A stretch of DNA of 64,000 nt from Ornithodoros turicata (lineage: Eukaryota; Arthropoda; Arachnida; Ixodida; Argasidae), in NCBI RefSeq assembly GCF_037126465.1, contig NW_026999326.1, forward strand, positions 1,550,001 to 1,614,000, in the 5' to 3' direction. A program made the position numbers and the translations under genes. The notes under the pieces are model-generated. The model worked only from the letters and a program-made list of their open reading frames with translations. It was not told the DNA's origin and made no database searches. Below, piece after piece: positions 44,761 to 54,364 of this stretch. How positions within the stretch are numbered: the first letter of the stretch is position 1; every line of letters begins with the position of its first letter.

Positions 44761-45654
44761 ACCATCAAGATAGAAATGAAGCCTGATAATCCCGTGCCGA
44801 ATTTTTTGCGTGTCAACGGTCACCGGGTAACCTTTAATTACCGAGGCATGAAAAGGGTTTGCCGTAGATGCAGATTTGAAGGGCATTACAAGGAATCTTG
44901 CACTACCGCGTATTGTGACCGTTGTTCAGTGTTTGGGCACGCGAAAGAGGGCTGTACTGCCCCATGCAGAAGATGCAATGGCGCCCACGCTACTGCCGAC
45001 TGTACAAGACGGAGGGCATATTGAGAAGCGTTAAGATTGTCAACAGCAGAGTTCCCTCCTCTTGTGAATCAAGCGCGGCAACACGCGGAAGCCACGCCAC
45101 AGAAGGCTATCGTTGTTTCCCCAGTTTTCAACTTTGAAGATAATGAGAGCACAGACACAAGTACGCCCACAATTGCTTCTGGGGAAGATAAGGAGCACGA
45201 CGGAGATAGTAGCGCGACAGATGATAGCATGTCAACGGCGTCAAAGGAAGGCGATCAACAGAAAGAGGGAACGCCGGAGAAAGACGTGGATATCGGAGAT
45301 GATGTTTCTTCTGCGTCGGGTTCGACATTAGATACATCATCAAGGAACGACAACCAACTAGAGGATAGGTCATCTAATGAAGCGGAACCTGTGTACCACC
45401 CCCTGCCGCAACGCCTTGCCGGAACGGCCCCTGTACGCTCCGAGAAAGTCCAGAAAGCACCGGCGACCATCAGCAGCACAGAGAAACAGCCCAGCGAAAC
45501 GGCGGGAAAGTCCGATGTCAAGAGGCAATATTCTACAGACAGCAGCAGTGCGTCCGAGGAAGGTCAGCTCCCAACAGGAAGTTACAAGAAAAAAAAGGTG
45601 ATCATTAGTGGTGACAGCCCTGACACATACGATGAACATACTGACACACAATAG
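44761..45654 (+). pseudogene. ORF1 protein of the Tx1-type element (5'-truncated)
   Basis: The frame encodes three tandem CCHC knuckles (CRRCRFEGHYKESC, CDRCSVFGHAKEGC, CRRCNGAHATADC) followed by a long acidic, serine-rich tail. An in-frame TGA (45022-45024) lies just after the third knuckle. ORF1 proteins of this group bind RNA and DNA. The N-terminal part is absent because the copy is truncated. Confidence 0.7.
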
Positions 45655-45675
45655 GGTCCTCGTGCTCATGAATAT

Positions 45676-48600
45676 AATATTTCTCATGAGCTTGAACTTT
45701 ATCACTTTAAATGTACAAGGTTTCAGAAATGTACAAAAGCAAGTAGACGTAATGCATTGGGCGAGGTCCAATCGATGTGATTTACTCTTGTTACAAGAAA
45801 CGAATTTTCGCTCACTTGACAAGACTGACTTACAAGTGACGTGGCAACGTTTAAGTCGAGGTTCCACGTTCAATGTTCCTTTTCGTTCGGCACTGCTCGA
45901 AGTGAAGGTGTAGCGGTAATTAATTTTAACCCGACGCGCATAACGGATGTTGTTGTTAAATTTGACGTACGAGGAAGAGTGCTCGTGTGTGATGTTAGAG
46001 TCTTGGGAAATAGATTACGTGTTATAAATGTATACGCGCCAGCAACTGCAAACACGTGTAATTCCTTTTTTTAAATAGATTGACGCGTTCATGCTTGATG
46101 TCTATCCAATAATCCTTGGAGGAGACTTTAATTGCGTCCTCGATTCCAGGAGAGATGTACAAGGCCCAGGCAGTGGCCGTTCCACGTATACGGCGCGCGA
46201 GCTCAGACGAATAGTTAGCCAGTATGCGCGTTGTATAAGCATGGAAATCGTTTTGAGTACACGTGGTCACGCCGACGTTCTTTCACAAGGCTGGACAGGT
46301 TTTATTTCCAATCGTCCACGCAGTTTCAAGTAACAGCCTGTACAGTTTCCAACTTCGCACCTGAAATGAGATACATCTCAGATCACCGGCCGCTATCAAT
46401 GGTGATAGAAGTCGATAGAACGACGAGCGGGTCACGAAGATTGTGGCGATTAGACGACAGCTTGCTGCGTGATGAATCGCTGATGCGTAATGTCGAGCAA
46501 ACGATCAGTGCGGCCTTGAACTCTACGCGTGCAGGGTGCGTTGAATGGGACAGTCTGAAAGAGACGATACGCGGTTTCTTTATTGAGGCTGGAAAACAGA
46601 AAGCACGAAACGAGACGTTGTTACTGCGAAACATTTGGAAGAGACTCCAAATAGTAAAAAGAGGTGGGGCTGCAACCCTCCTTATGCAAGAATATATACA
46701 AACTCAAACAGAACGATATTTTCGTTTGCTTCGCACTACATCTCGTACTGCAGCGGTTGCTTTAAACAGGGGTAGACCAATCCGAAACCCGGAATACCTC
46801 CACTTTATAAGGAATGGAGAAATCCAAGAAAAATCACCTGTGCGCATCGAAGAAGTGAGGATGCCATCGGGGAGCACCTCACGGTCTCGAATGGACATCG
46901 AGGACGTACTTGTGCGGTTTTTTAGCCGTCTGTACGAAACACAAATGCAGGATCCAACAGGAACCTTTCTTGAATCGGGGATAGCTTTCCTCTCTGGTCT
47001 ACCACATGTTCCAGCAGAGATTGAACAATGTTTGTATAAGACTGCTACAAGCGCGGAAATTAAGTCTGTGTTAAACACTATGAAATCGGAATCTGCACCC
47101 GGGGAGGATGGCCTCACCGTAAATTTCTACAAGCGTTTCTTTCCAATCTTTGGACCAATTTTGGTCGATATCGTAAATAGATTTTTGACGAGAGGAACTG
47201 TGCCCGAGTCTTTTAAGTTGGGTCGCATAGTGCTCATACCCAAAGACGGCGAGAGGGAAACAGGAGACCCACGATCCTGGCGTCCGATCACGATATTGAA
47301 TGTTGACTATAAGGTATTAGCGTCACTCATTGCAAAACGGTTGAAGGAAGCACTCCCGTACATTGTGTCCCCTTATCAAACAGCGTCGGTACCTGGTAGA
47401 TCTGTATTTTCATCTCTCATTTTGGTGCGAGATATAATCATGTATACCAATTCTCACACAATGAATGGTCTTGTAGTCTCTTGGGATCAAGCCAAGGCAT
47501 TTGATTGTATTGAACACTTCTACATTTACTCTGTGTTGAAAATGTTCGGGTTTTCTGACCATTTTGTATTTTTGATGAAGAGTTTATACTCTAACTTGGA
47601 AAGTTTCCTGTTTCTTAACGGTTTCTCTACCTGTAAATTCCGAATGTCCAGAGGGATACGGCAAGGGTGTCCTCTGTCACCACTGATTTTTGTCATGTGC
47701 ATAGACCCCCTCCTCCGAAAGCTAAATGAATCTCGTGCTGTCAGGGGACTCCCCTTGCCGGGTACTGCGACAGTGGCCGCGACTGCGTACGCAGACGATA
47801 TCGTCTTGTACCTCAGAGACATGGAAAGCCTACAGAGTGCTTTCCAAATTTTCGATGAATACGGTAGTTTCTCAGGGGCACGCCTGAACACGGAAAAGAG
47901 TAAGGTTATGTTCCTAGGGAACATTAATGGAGAACTCCCGGCAGGGATGAATCGCACTAGCAGTATACGCCTACTGGGAGTGATATTTGACAAATATGGC
48001 GCGGCATCGGCAAACTGGGGGCAATTGCTGGTAACCTTAGATAAGCAGATAACTGTGGCCAGTAAGTTTCGTTTCACGTACAGGGAAAAATCGTTTTTAA
48101 TCAAGTCAGTGTTTTGTGCCAGGCTATGGTATATCGCTAGGGTAGCGAACCCCCCGGCAACGTTCACTAGACGGTTTACATCGGCCTGTTTTAAGTTCTT
48201 TTGGAACAACAAAACAGAACTGGTATCGCGTGATACACTTCGTTTAAGCCGCGCTCAAGGAGGATGGGGTTTACCGTGCCTGACAACATTCTCTGCTCTG
48301 TTGGCTCTACGGAGCACCTTGAACATTATCGATGATATTGAGTGCATAGGTCGACCCTTTGTTTTGTATTTTCTCGGCCCGAGCCGTAGAATGCTGGTCC
48401 CCCGTGGTCTGGGAAACCTCAGCCCCAGTTCGGAAGTGACGCCTGCTTCCTATTCGTCAATATTGCGAATTTTCCGAACATTTCGGACAATCTCCCCCAA
48501 GCAGACGTGCAAGCACTGCCAGTATCCCGCATATGTGAAAGCATTTGCGAAACACGCGTCGAAAGCGTACCCAGGGTACAGAATATACAGAAAGAGTGGT

Positions 48601-49091
48601 TGGAAACAAGCGCCCAAGAGCTCCCCAGTAATGTGCAAGACTTCCTTTGGGAGACCGCCTCGGGAATCCTACCAACGCGTGATCGGTTGCACAGATGGGG
48701 AGTTACGAACTTGTCAACGTGTCCCAACTGCGGCAATGAGGAAACCAATCGGCATGCTACATCAGAGTGCGTGCAAATGAGGACTTTTCAAAATATAGTT
48801 ACACGCACGTTCGGCTTCCCGAGTAGAACAAGAAGGCGTAGACAGCCGAGGTTTGAAAACTTGGTCCTAACAGTGGCGACACTCATGATTTGGCATAACA
48901 GGTGCGCAGCCGTGGTGCGAGGCAGGCCTTCCAGAGCCATGTTTCCGGCCCTCATATCACTCAGAAAAGTCATTACGAGTCACCTCGAGTTGGAACTGTT
49001 CGAGTTAGGGGAAATGAGGTTTCTCCAGAGATGGGGCACAAGATACATTACTATAAGAAACAACACTGTGCGACTGCACAGTAGGCACTGA
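45676..49091 (+). pseudogene. ORF2 of the Tx1-type element: APE endonuclease, RT, zinc finger
   Basis: APE endonuclease: FITLNVQGFRNVQKQVD, LLLLQETNF, INVYAPA and GGDFNCVLD, but spread over three frames (shifts near 45890, 46075 and 46230). From 46231 an 849-residue frame carries RT: GRIVLIPKDG, SWDQAKAFDCIEHFY (motif A), GIRQGCPLSPLIF (motif B), AYADDIVLYL (motif C). A shift near 48510 leads into the C-terminal frame (to 49091) with WGVTNLSTCPNCGNEETNRH, a zinc-binding segment. Catalytic residues are kept but four or so frameshifts inactivate it. Confidence 0.85.
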
Positions 49092-49213
49092 TCTACCAAA
49101 GTGACTGATAAAAAAAAGGCAGTGAAATGTAAATATGTAAATAGCGTTGGTAACTACAGTGTTTGTAAGTGTTGCCAGATGTAAATATGAGTGAATAAAT
49201 ATTCTAAACAGTA

Positions 49214-50924
49214 CCTTGATCGCCAGAGGCCTGAGAGTGGTGGCTCCAGTACTCCCAGTGTGTACCGCCCTTTTCAGGGCGATTACGGTGCCAGTTGAGG
49301 ACGAGGCCCGCTCGCGGGTTTGGTTTTATCGCCCCTCGCTCCAAGACAGCCACTCTCGCAGGTTGCGCTAAGTAGGTGGCTCGCCACCTACCGCCCTTTT
49401 CAGGGCGTTGAGCGCTAGCTGAAAGAGGGCCCTATTCTGAGCGTGGTTCATTGCCCCTGACCACTTTTGCTGCACCGAAATGGAGTGCTCGAGAGCCTTC
49501 AGAAGCGAAGCCTGGACCTCCCAGACAGCCTCCCTGAAGCGACACTTGGAACAAGAACACGGCATACGCATATCGTCCTTTACGTATGCGTGCTCAACGT
49601 GCTCGGCATCACTTGGCAAACGGCCAACGTAGCAAATCGCGCAGCACGTGTGCCCAAATCGGCAAACAGCTAACAGCCGCCAGAGGTCCTTCGCCTTCAA
49701 ATGCAGTCGCTGTGGGGTCAGCTTCCCATCAAGAAAGGGGCGAGATAACCACGAAAGCATGCACCGACGACGCGAAGCACGTGAGCGTCTCACTACGGAT
49801 CGGAGACCCTCGGCCCACGCCACACGGCCTCCTTATGAGAACGCCGCTACCACGGAGCCGTGCCGGACCTCCGGCGATTCAAGCTGCTTGGAGCTCTCCC
49901 CCCACAGCGAACACGACAGCTTCTCTCACTCGGAGTCACGTAGGCCACGACTTCCAGATGACGAGCCCACCGCACGAGATGCTGTTGCGTGTGCGTCTCA
50001 GGGTTTCTCACCCTCAACATGCACTAGCTCCGAGGCGCCGTCCGACCAAGCAGCGAGGAACGCTCCGAGTGATGCAATGATGCACTCCCACACGTCTAAC
50101 CAGGACAACATGTCGGAAACATCTCCCTCAAACACGGATCCAGAAGCTTTCCGGGAAAATCACTTCGAGCATCATCACCATGACCTTCCCGCTGAGTGCA
50201 CAGAAGCAACCAGGGAGATGCCCGTACCAGATAACGCAGAAGAGCGGCCAACGATGGATAAGACACCGACACAAAACAGCGCAACACACATCAACAACCA
50301 ACCAGAGCTCGAGCAGGATGCCGGGTACACGCCTCACCTCACGAGCACTGCGGGCGAGGAAGGCACGCAGACACAGGAGGAAAATGAACCAACCATGAGT
50401 GGAGAGGAGGAACCACTGATGCGCAACAATGACACGTACGTGCTTGCCGAACATCTAAGCGTCCTCCCCTGCATCAACCATGACCCAGTGGATGACACGA
50501 CGTGGAAGCGCTTTGAAGACATCCTGGAGAATGCAACGAAAGCTGTATCAGAGTTCGTCAGGCTTCCGGCTCCCAGAAGCGGCACGCACCGCCCCATCAA
50601 CGTAGACAACCCGAAAGAGATACAAGCCTGCTACAGACGAAACCGCCGGCAAGCGGTTTGTCTCATCGCCAATGGCCCACCCTCACCATGCGACGTCGGA
50701 ATAACTGAAACCACCCGACATTTTCAAACCGTGTGGGACCACCGCGAACACGACAGCCCGGGAATAGAAAGGCCCAAGGCATCAGAAGAGGTGAACCTGA
50801 GCCCCTTTACACCAGAGGACGTAGAGAGCCGCCTCAAGAAATGCGAGAATACCTCACCAGGCGACGACAGGCTCACCTACAGGCACTGGCGTTCCGCTGA
50901 CCCTTACTGCACTGGGCACTGTCC
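49214..50924 (+). mobile_element. RLE retrotransposon copy B (5' UTR and N-terminal part only)
   Basis: It starts CTTGATCGCC right after the Tx1-type element. The structured 5' UTR is intact, but about 0.6 kb between its second module and the first zinc finger is missing compared with copy C. Coding then runs into the U2 3' end at 50925, with RT and endonuclease deleted. Confidence 0.85.
49252..49460 (+). ncRNA. Duplicated structured-RNA module in the 5' UTR of copy B
   Basis: Module 1 (49262-49342) and module 2 (49387-49460) each start with TACCGCCCTTTTCAGGGCG, then have a GGNCCC-type hairpin and a TTGGTTTTATCGCC-like loop strand. An outer GAGAGTGG/CCACTCTC stem closes module 1. Function is unknown; ribozyme or translation control are possible in this position. 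Confidence 0.6.
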
Positions 50925-51030
50925 CCTCGGCACTGTCAAGGGTTGCCCTGGTATTGCACTACCTCCAGGTGTAGCCCACCCGTCTCAAATCAAAAAACAA
51001 AAAAGAAAAATTCGGAAACAGCACCAATAA
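49461..51030 (+). pseudogene. RLE element N-terminal protein fused to U2-derived sequence
   Basis: The frame (open from 49648; the first finger lies upstream of a TAG) shows CTEMECSRAF...HLEQEH, CSTCSASLG and FKCSRCGVSFPSRKGRDNH zinc fingers, an acidic linker and the IQACYRRNRRQAVCLIANGP block. It stops being element sequence after GDDRLTYRHW; the next 35 or so codons are U2 3' end and spacer read as protein. It lacks RT and endonuclease. Confidence 0.75.
50925..50980 (+). ncRNA. RNU2: U2 snRNA gene, last 56 nt only
   Basis: CCTCGGCACTGTCAAGGGTT to GTAGCCCACC is the U2 terminal stem. The rest of U2, including the element's 3' junction, is deleted; GGCACTGTC microhomology occurs on the element side (about 50915). 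The spacer follows as usual. Confidence 0.85.
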
Positions 51031-51339
51031 GCATCAGCCATGATGACCAGAGACAGGCAAAAGAGGGAAGCGTAGAAACAACACTAAGCAAAGCAGGGAA
51101 CCTACAGCAGACATAGACACAGAACACACTGGAGACAACCACTGGGAAATGTCCTGTCTGGCCACTAGGGTACACATTCATTCATTCATTGATTCATTCC
51201 ATCCATCCGTCCGTCCGTCCCTCCCTCCCTCTCTCTCTCTCTCTTGCAATTTCCAATCAATCATTTTTATCTCACAGGCCGTGATGCATTAGTACTAACA
51301 CCCTAGTGTTCCGTATCCATATACCACGATGCCCAAACC
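50981..51339 (+). repeat. U2 repeat spacer with short microsatellite
   Basis: It matches 44327-44741. The microsatellite (about 51176-51245) is shorter: a few ATTC units, then CCGT, CCCT and TC repeats. Confidence 0.85.
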
Positions 51340-51607
51340 AGCGACGTGCCACGCGCGGACGTAGAAGGCGAGACTGCGACAGAAGCGAAAGGGGGAGACG
51401 TGCAGTCTATATCTCTTTTCTGTCTTTTGGCGGATACAAGGGAAAAAGAAACACGAGTTCCGTCCACTAATATGCCCATTTCATGCAGTCCGACTATCAT
51501 TCTAGTGCTTCTTACACGCACCACATCATGTTGAATTTGGCGACGTGACACCCGAGGAGGCAGGTGCCGCGACCGTGACCAGAGCGAAAGATGGACGTGT
51601 AATAGTT
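51340..51607 (+). promoter_or_regulatory. U2 snRNA upstream (promoter) region
   Basis: These 268 bp precede the U2 start and are nearly identical to the reversed copy at 57426-57693, with fewer than ten differences by eye, while the adjoining spacer varies more. The proximal sequence element expected at about -60 to -40 should lie near 51548-51568; I cannot define it by eye. Confidence 0.65.
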
Positions 51608-51644
51608 ATCGCTTCTCGGCCTTTTGGCTAAGATCAAAGTGTAG
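51608..51644 (+). ncRNA. RNU2: U2 snRNA gene, 5' part (nt 1-37)
   Basis: ATCGCTTCTCGGCCTTTTGG to GTGTAG is the invariant U2 5' end. The RLE retrotransposon starts at the next base, which removes the branch-site pairing region. This fixes the 5' insertion point after nt 37. Confidence 0.95.
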
Positions 51645-51660
51645 CACACTTTCGATCGCC

Positions 51661-51910
51661 ATAGGCCAGGGAGTGGTGACACCAGTGCTCCTTGCGAGTA
51701 CCGCCCTTTTCAGGGCGATTACGGTATCAGCCTAGGCAGGGGCCCGCTTGCGGGCTTGGTTTCATTGCCTCCCCCTGCCAAAGCAGCCACTCTCTCATCG
51801 TCTCAGGTGGTGCTAAGTAGGTGGTTCACCGCCTACCGCCCTTTTCAGGGCGTCGAGCACTAGCCAAGGGAGGGCCCCTATTGGGGTGTGGATTATTGCC
51901 CCCTCCTCAG
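51661..51910 (+). ncRNA. Duplicated structured-RNA module in the 5' UTR of copy C
   Basis: Module 1 (51698-51780) has TACCG/CGGTA and GCCC/GGGC stems, then GGCAGGGG pairing CCCCCTGCC around a GCCCGC-TT-GCGGGC hairpin. Module 2 (51832-51910) repeats the plan with GGGAGGG/CCCCTCC around GCCCC-TATT-GGGG. The outer AGGGAGTGG/CCACTCTCT stem encloses module 1. Confidence 0.6.
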
Positions 51911-52248
51911 GCAGCCTGACCCGGGGCTGGTCACCTCGTGGCTATGCCTCCGCCGCCCTTCACGAGGGAGAAGCGCCTCCAAACCACGGCTCGCCGTGGA
52001 GCGGGGGACTTCCCGTCATGGACTCCAGCTCCCTTTGCCGCCTAGGAGGGCAACGACGATGAAGGCCAGCCAACCCAGAGCCCGCCCCACCGCGTCCGTG
52101 CCACGAAGGCCTGCCAGCCAACATGCCTACCGGCCCAAGAAGCCGCGCTCCCCGGACAACCACAAGACGGCTCTGAGACACCCGCTCCTCTGTCTGCAAC
52201 GCCGAGGTACTCTGCAGCCACCCCAAACGGTCTCCCCTGCGAGCCCCT

Positions 52249-52460
52249 ACAGCCACAGCCCCGTAGCCCTTTACACTACGGGGAGGGACAGGTCTCTACA
52301 TCATCCGTGAGGACGCTGACCCCTGGGACCACATCCGCGCCCGGCGAGTATGCCCCTTTCGAGCGTCACAGCCACAGCCCCGTAGCCCTTTACACTACGG
52401 GGAGGGACAGGTCTCTACATCCTCTGTGAGGACGCCGACCCCTGGGATCACATCCGTGGC
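52249..52460 (+). repeat. Direct repeat of about 85 bp, period about 122 bp
   Basis: CAGCCACAGCCCCGTAGCCC to about ACCCCTGGGACCACATCCG occurs twice (from about 52249 and from about 52371) with few changes. Each has a TAGCCC...GGGGAGGG inverted phrase around CTTTACACTACGG. It lies just before or at the start of the coding frame of copy C. Confidence 0.7.
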
Positions 52461-53790
52461 ATGCGAAGAAGAGCGGAATAGCGAGGATAACGACGCTGAC
52501 AGCCCGCTCACAACACCTGAGGCCATCGGACACCGACAGCCCGAAAGAAGCGGCAATAGCATGACGGTATTCTTTCCCCTACACGACTACTTTCGCTGCA
52601 TCGAAACGGAATGTTCAAGAGCCTTCAGAAGCGAAGTGTGGACCTCCCAGAGAACATCCCTGAAGCGACATCTGGAGCAGGAACACGGGATACGCATAGC
52701 ATCTTTCGCGTATGCGTGCTCATCGTGCTCAGGAACACTAGGTAAACGGCCAACGCAGCAAATAGCACAGCACGTGTGTCCCCATCAACACACAGCAGTC
52801 AGCAGCCGTCCGAAGTCCTTCGCCTTCAAATGCAGCCGCTGTGGTCTCAGCTTGCCGTCACGAAAGGGGCGAGATAACCACGAAAGCACACACCGACGCC
52901 AAGAAGCCCGTGAGCGCCTGACCACTACTCGAAGATTTTCGGACTACGCCATACAACCTCCCTGTGAGGAGACCTCTGCCACAGAGACATACAACACTGC
53001 CAATGACGCCACGGTCCACTGCTCGGTGCCCCCTGGCCACAGCGAGCACGACAGCTTTCCCCACTCGGAACAGGGCTCCCCTAACCCACTACACACATTC
53101 CCCGGTGCGCCATCCCAGGAAGAAGCAGGTGACGCACTGAGCGATCCATTGACACGCAATCCGGAAAACGTGGCGGAACTACTCCCACCAAATGCTGCAA
53201 GCCAGGACGAGGTCACCATGCCACCCTCCCCCGGTGCGCAGATTCAGGACTCACCACCGCCAACACCATCCCCTACCTCTCAGCCAGGTGGAGGAGACGC
53301 AGACAGTGCCAAGCAAGAGATAGATGGTACTGAAGAAACCACCGACCGTCAGTGCAACACTGCAGACAGCCGCTACCCCTTGGCTGAGCACCTCAAAAAC
53401 ATTCAAAACCTGACCAGAAAACCGGAAAATGAAGAAACCTGGAAGGAGTTCGAGGAAATTCTCACCCACGCTGAGGAAGCTGTTACACGTCATGTGCGAC
53501 TCCCCGAAGCCGCAGACCGCACACGTCCTCCAGTCAACCCGGAAAACCCGAAACAAATCCAGGCCTTATACAGGAGGAACCGACGACAGGCCGTTCGCCT
53601 CATCACGCAAGGGAAGCCCACACCCTGTGATCTTCCGCAGATGGAAGTGGCAGAGTACTTCCAAGAAATATGGAGCGGAAAGACTGCTGACACGAGCCCG
53701 CTGCACGACAGGCCACGTGCACAGGAAGAAGTGTCGCTCCACAAGCTCACAGCCGAGGAGGTGTTGAAAAGGCTTAAAAGTGCGTGTTAG
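52426..53790 (+). pseudogene. RLE element protein, N-terminal zinc fingers (truncated)
   Basis: The frame holds three zinc fingers: CIETECSRAF...HLEQEH, CSSCSGTLGKRPTQQ...HVC, and FKCSRCGLSLPSRKGRDNH...H. These should give target-site recognition, as in R2-type proteins. A variable Pro/Ser-rich linker is followed by NPENPKQIQALYRRNRRQAV, the conserved block upstream of RT. It is cut at KRLKSAC by the inversion, before the RT motifs. Confidence 0.85.
53783..53790. other. Inversion breakpoint in the U2 array
   Basis: Left of this point U2 units and retrotransposon copies A-C read on the plus strand; right of it everything reads on the minus strand. The join is between RLE coding sequence and mid-spacer (TGTTAGTACTAATGCATCAC). 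It could be a real inversion or an assembly join. Confidence 0.8.
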
Positions 53791-53840
53791 TACTAATGCA
53801 TCACGGCCCGTGAGATAAAAATGATTCATTGGAAATTGCA

Positions 53841-53919
<79 letters not shown>

Positions 53920-53936
53920 GATAGAGATAGAGATAG

Positions 53937-54004
<68 letters not shown>

Positions 54005-54215
54005 TGAATGAATGAATGAATGTGTACCCTAGTGGCCAGACAGGACATTTCCCAGTGGTTGTCTCCAGTGTGTTCTGTGTCTATGTCTGCTGTAGTTTCC
54101 CTGCTTTGCTTGGTGTTGTTTCTACGCTTCCCTCTTCTGCCTGTCTCTGGTCATCATGGCTGATGCTTATTGGTGCTGTTTCCGAATTGTTCTTTTTGTT
54201 TTTTGATTTGAGACG
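53786..54215 (-). repeat. U2 repeat spacer, reversed, with long microsatellite
   Basis: It is the reverse of the 44327-44741 spacer. The microsatellite (about 53842-54021) reads AG repeats, then AGATAG, then ATAG, then AATG units, unlike the CATC/CGTC mix of the plus-strand unit. Confidence 0.85.
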
Positions 54216-54364
54216 GGTGGGCTACACCTGGAGGTAGTGCAGTACCAGGGCAACCCTTGACAGTGCCGAGGCGAGCTTCAGACACACTGTCTCGGGCCAA
54301 AAATAAGATTAATATCGTGAGTCCAAATAGGGCTCGTATCAGATATTAAGCTGATAAGAACAGA
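54216..54364 (-). ncRNA. RNU2: U2 snRNA gene, 3' part (minus strand)
   Basis: Reversed, it matches 44178-44326 almost base for base, including Sm site and terminal stem. Element copy D joins at TCTG, giving the same 3' junction as at 44178. Confidence 0.9.

Larger units (their letters stand above)
44742..49213 (+). mobile_element. Tx1/L1-group (APE-type) retrotransposon copy 1, 5'-truncated
   Basis: ORF1 with three CCHC knuckles, then ORF2 with APE endonuclease, RT and a C-terminal CCHC. It starts abruptly inside the U2 spacer, so the element's 5' end and the U2 promoter and 5' half are lost. The 3' end (AATAAATATTCTAAACAGTAC) abuts an RLE copy directly. The same junction occurs at 61880 with a diverged copy. 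The known Tx1-group lineage targeting U2 is Keno; the name is inferred from context. Confidence 0.8.
51645..53785 (+). mobile_element. RLE retrotransposon copy C (5' part), cut at an inversion breakpoint
   Basis: This copy has the intact 5' junction to U2, the structured 5' UTR and the N-terminal coding region. It ends just before the RT domain where reversed U2 spacer begins (about 53785). It is the best reference for the element's 5' end. Confidence 0.9.

Noticed and set aside
44742..50924. A single long two-part retrotransposon combining APE and RLE enzymes
   Set aside because: RLE copy C begins right after U2 without any APE part, and APE and RLE parts have separate 3' ends, so they are two elements side by side.
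53566..54048. 160-residue minus-strand frame rich in Ser/Leu/Ile/Tyr repeats
   Set aside because: It crosses the inversion join and the AG/ATAG microsatellite; purely repeat-driven.
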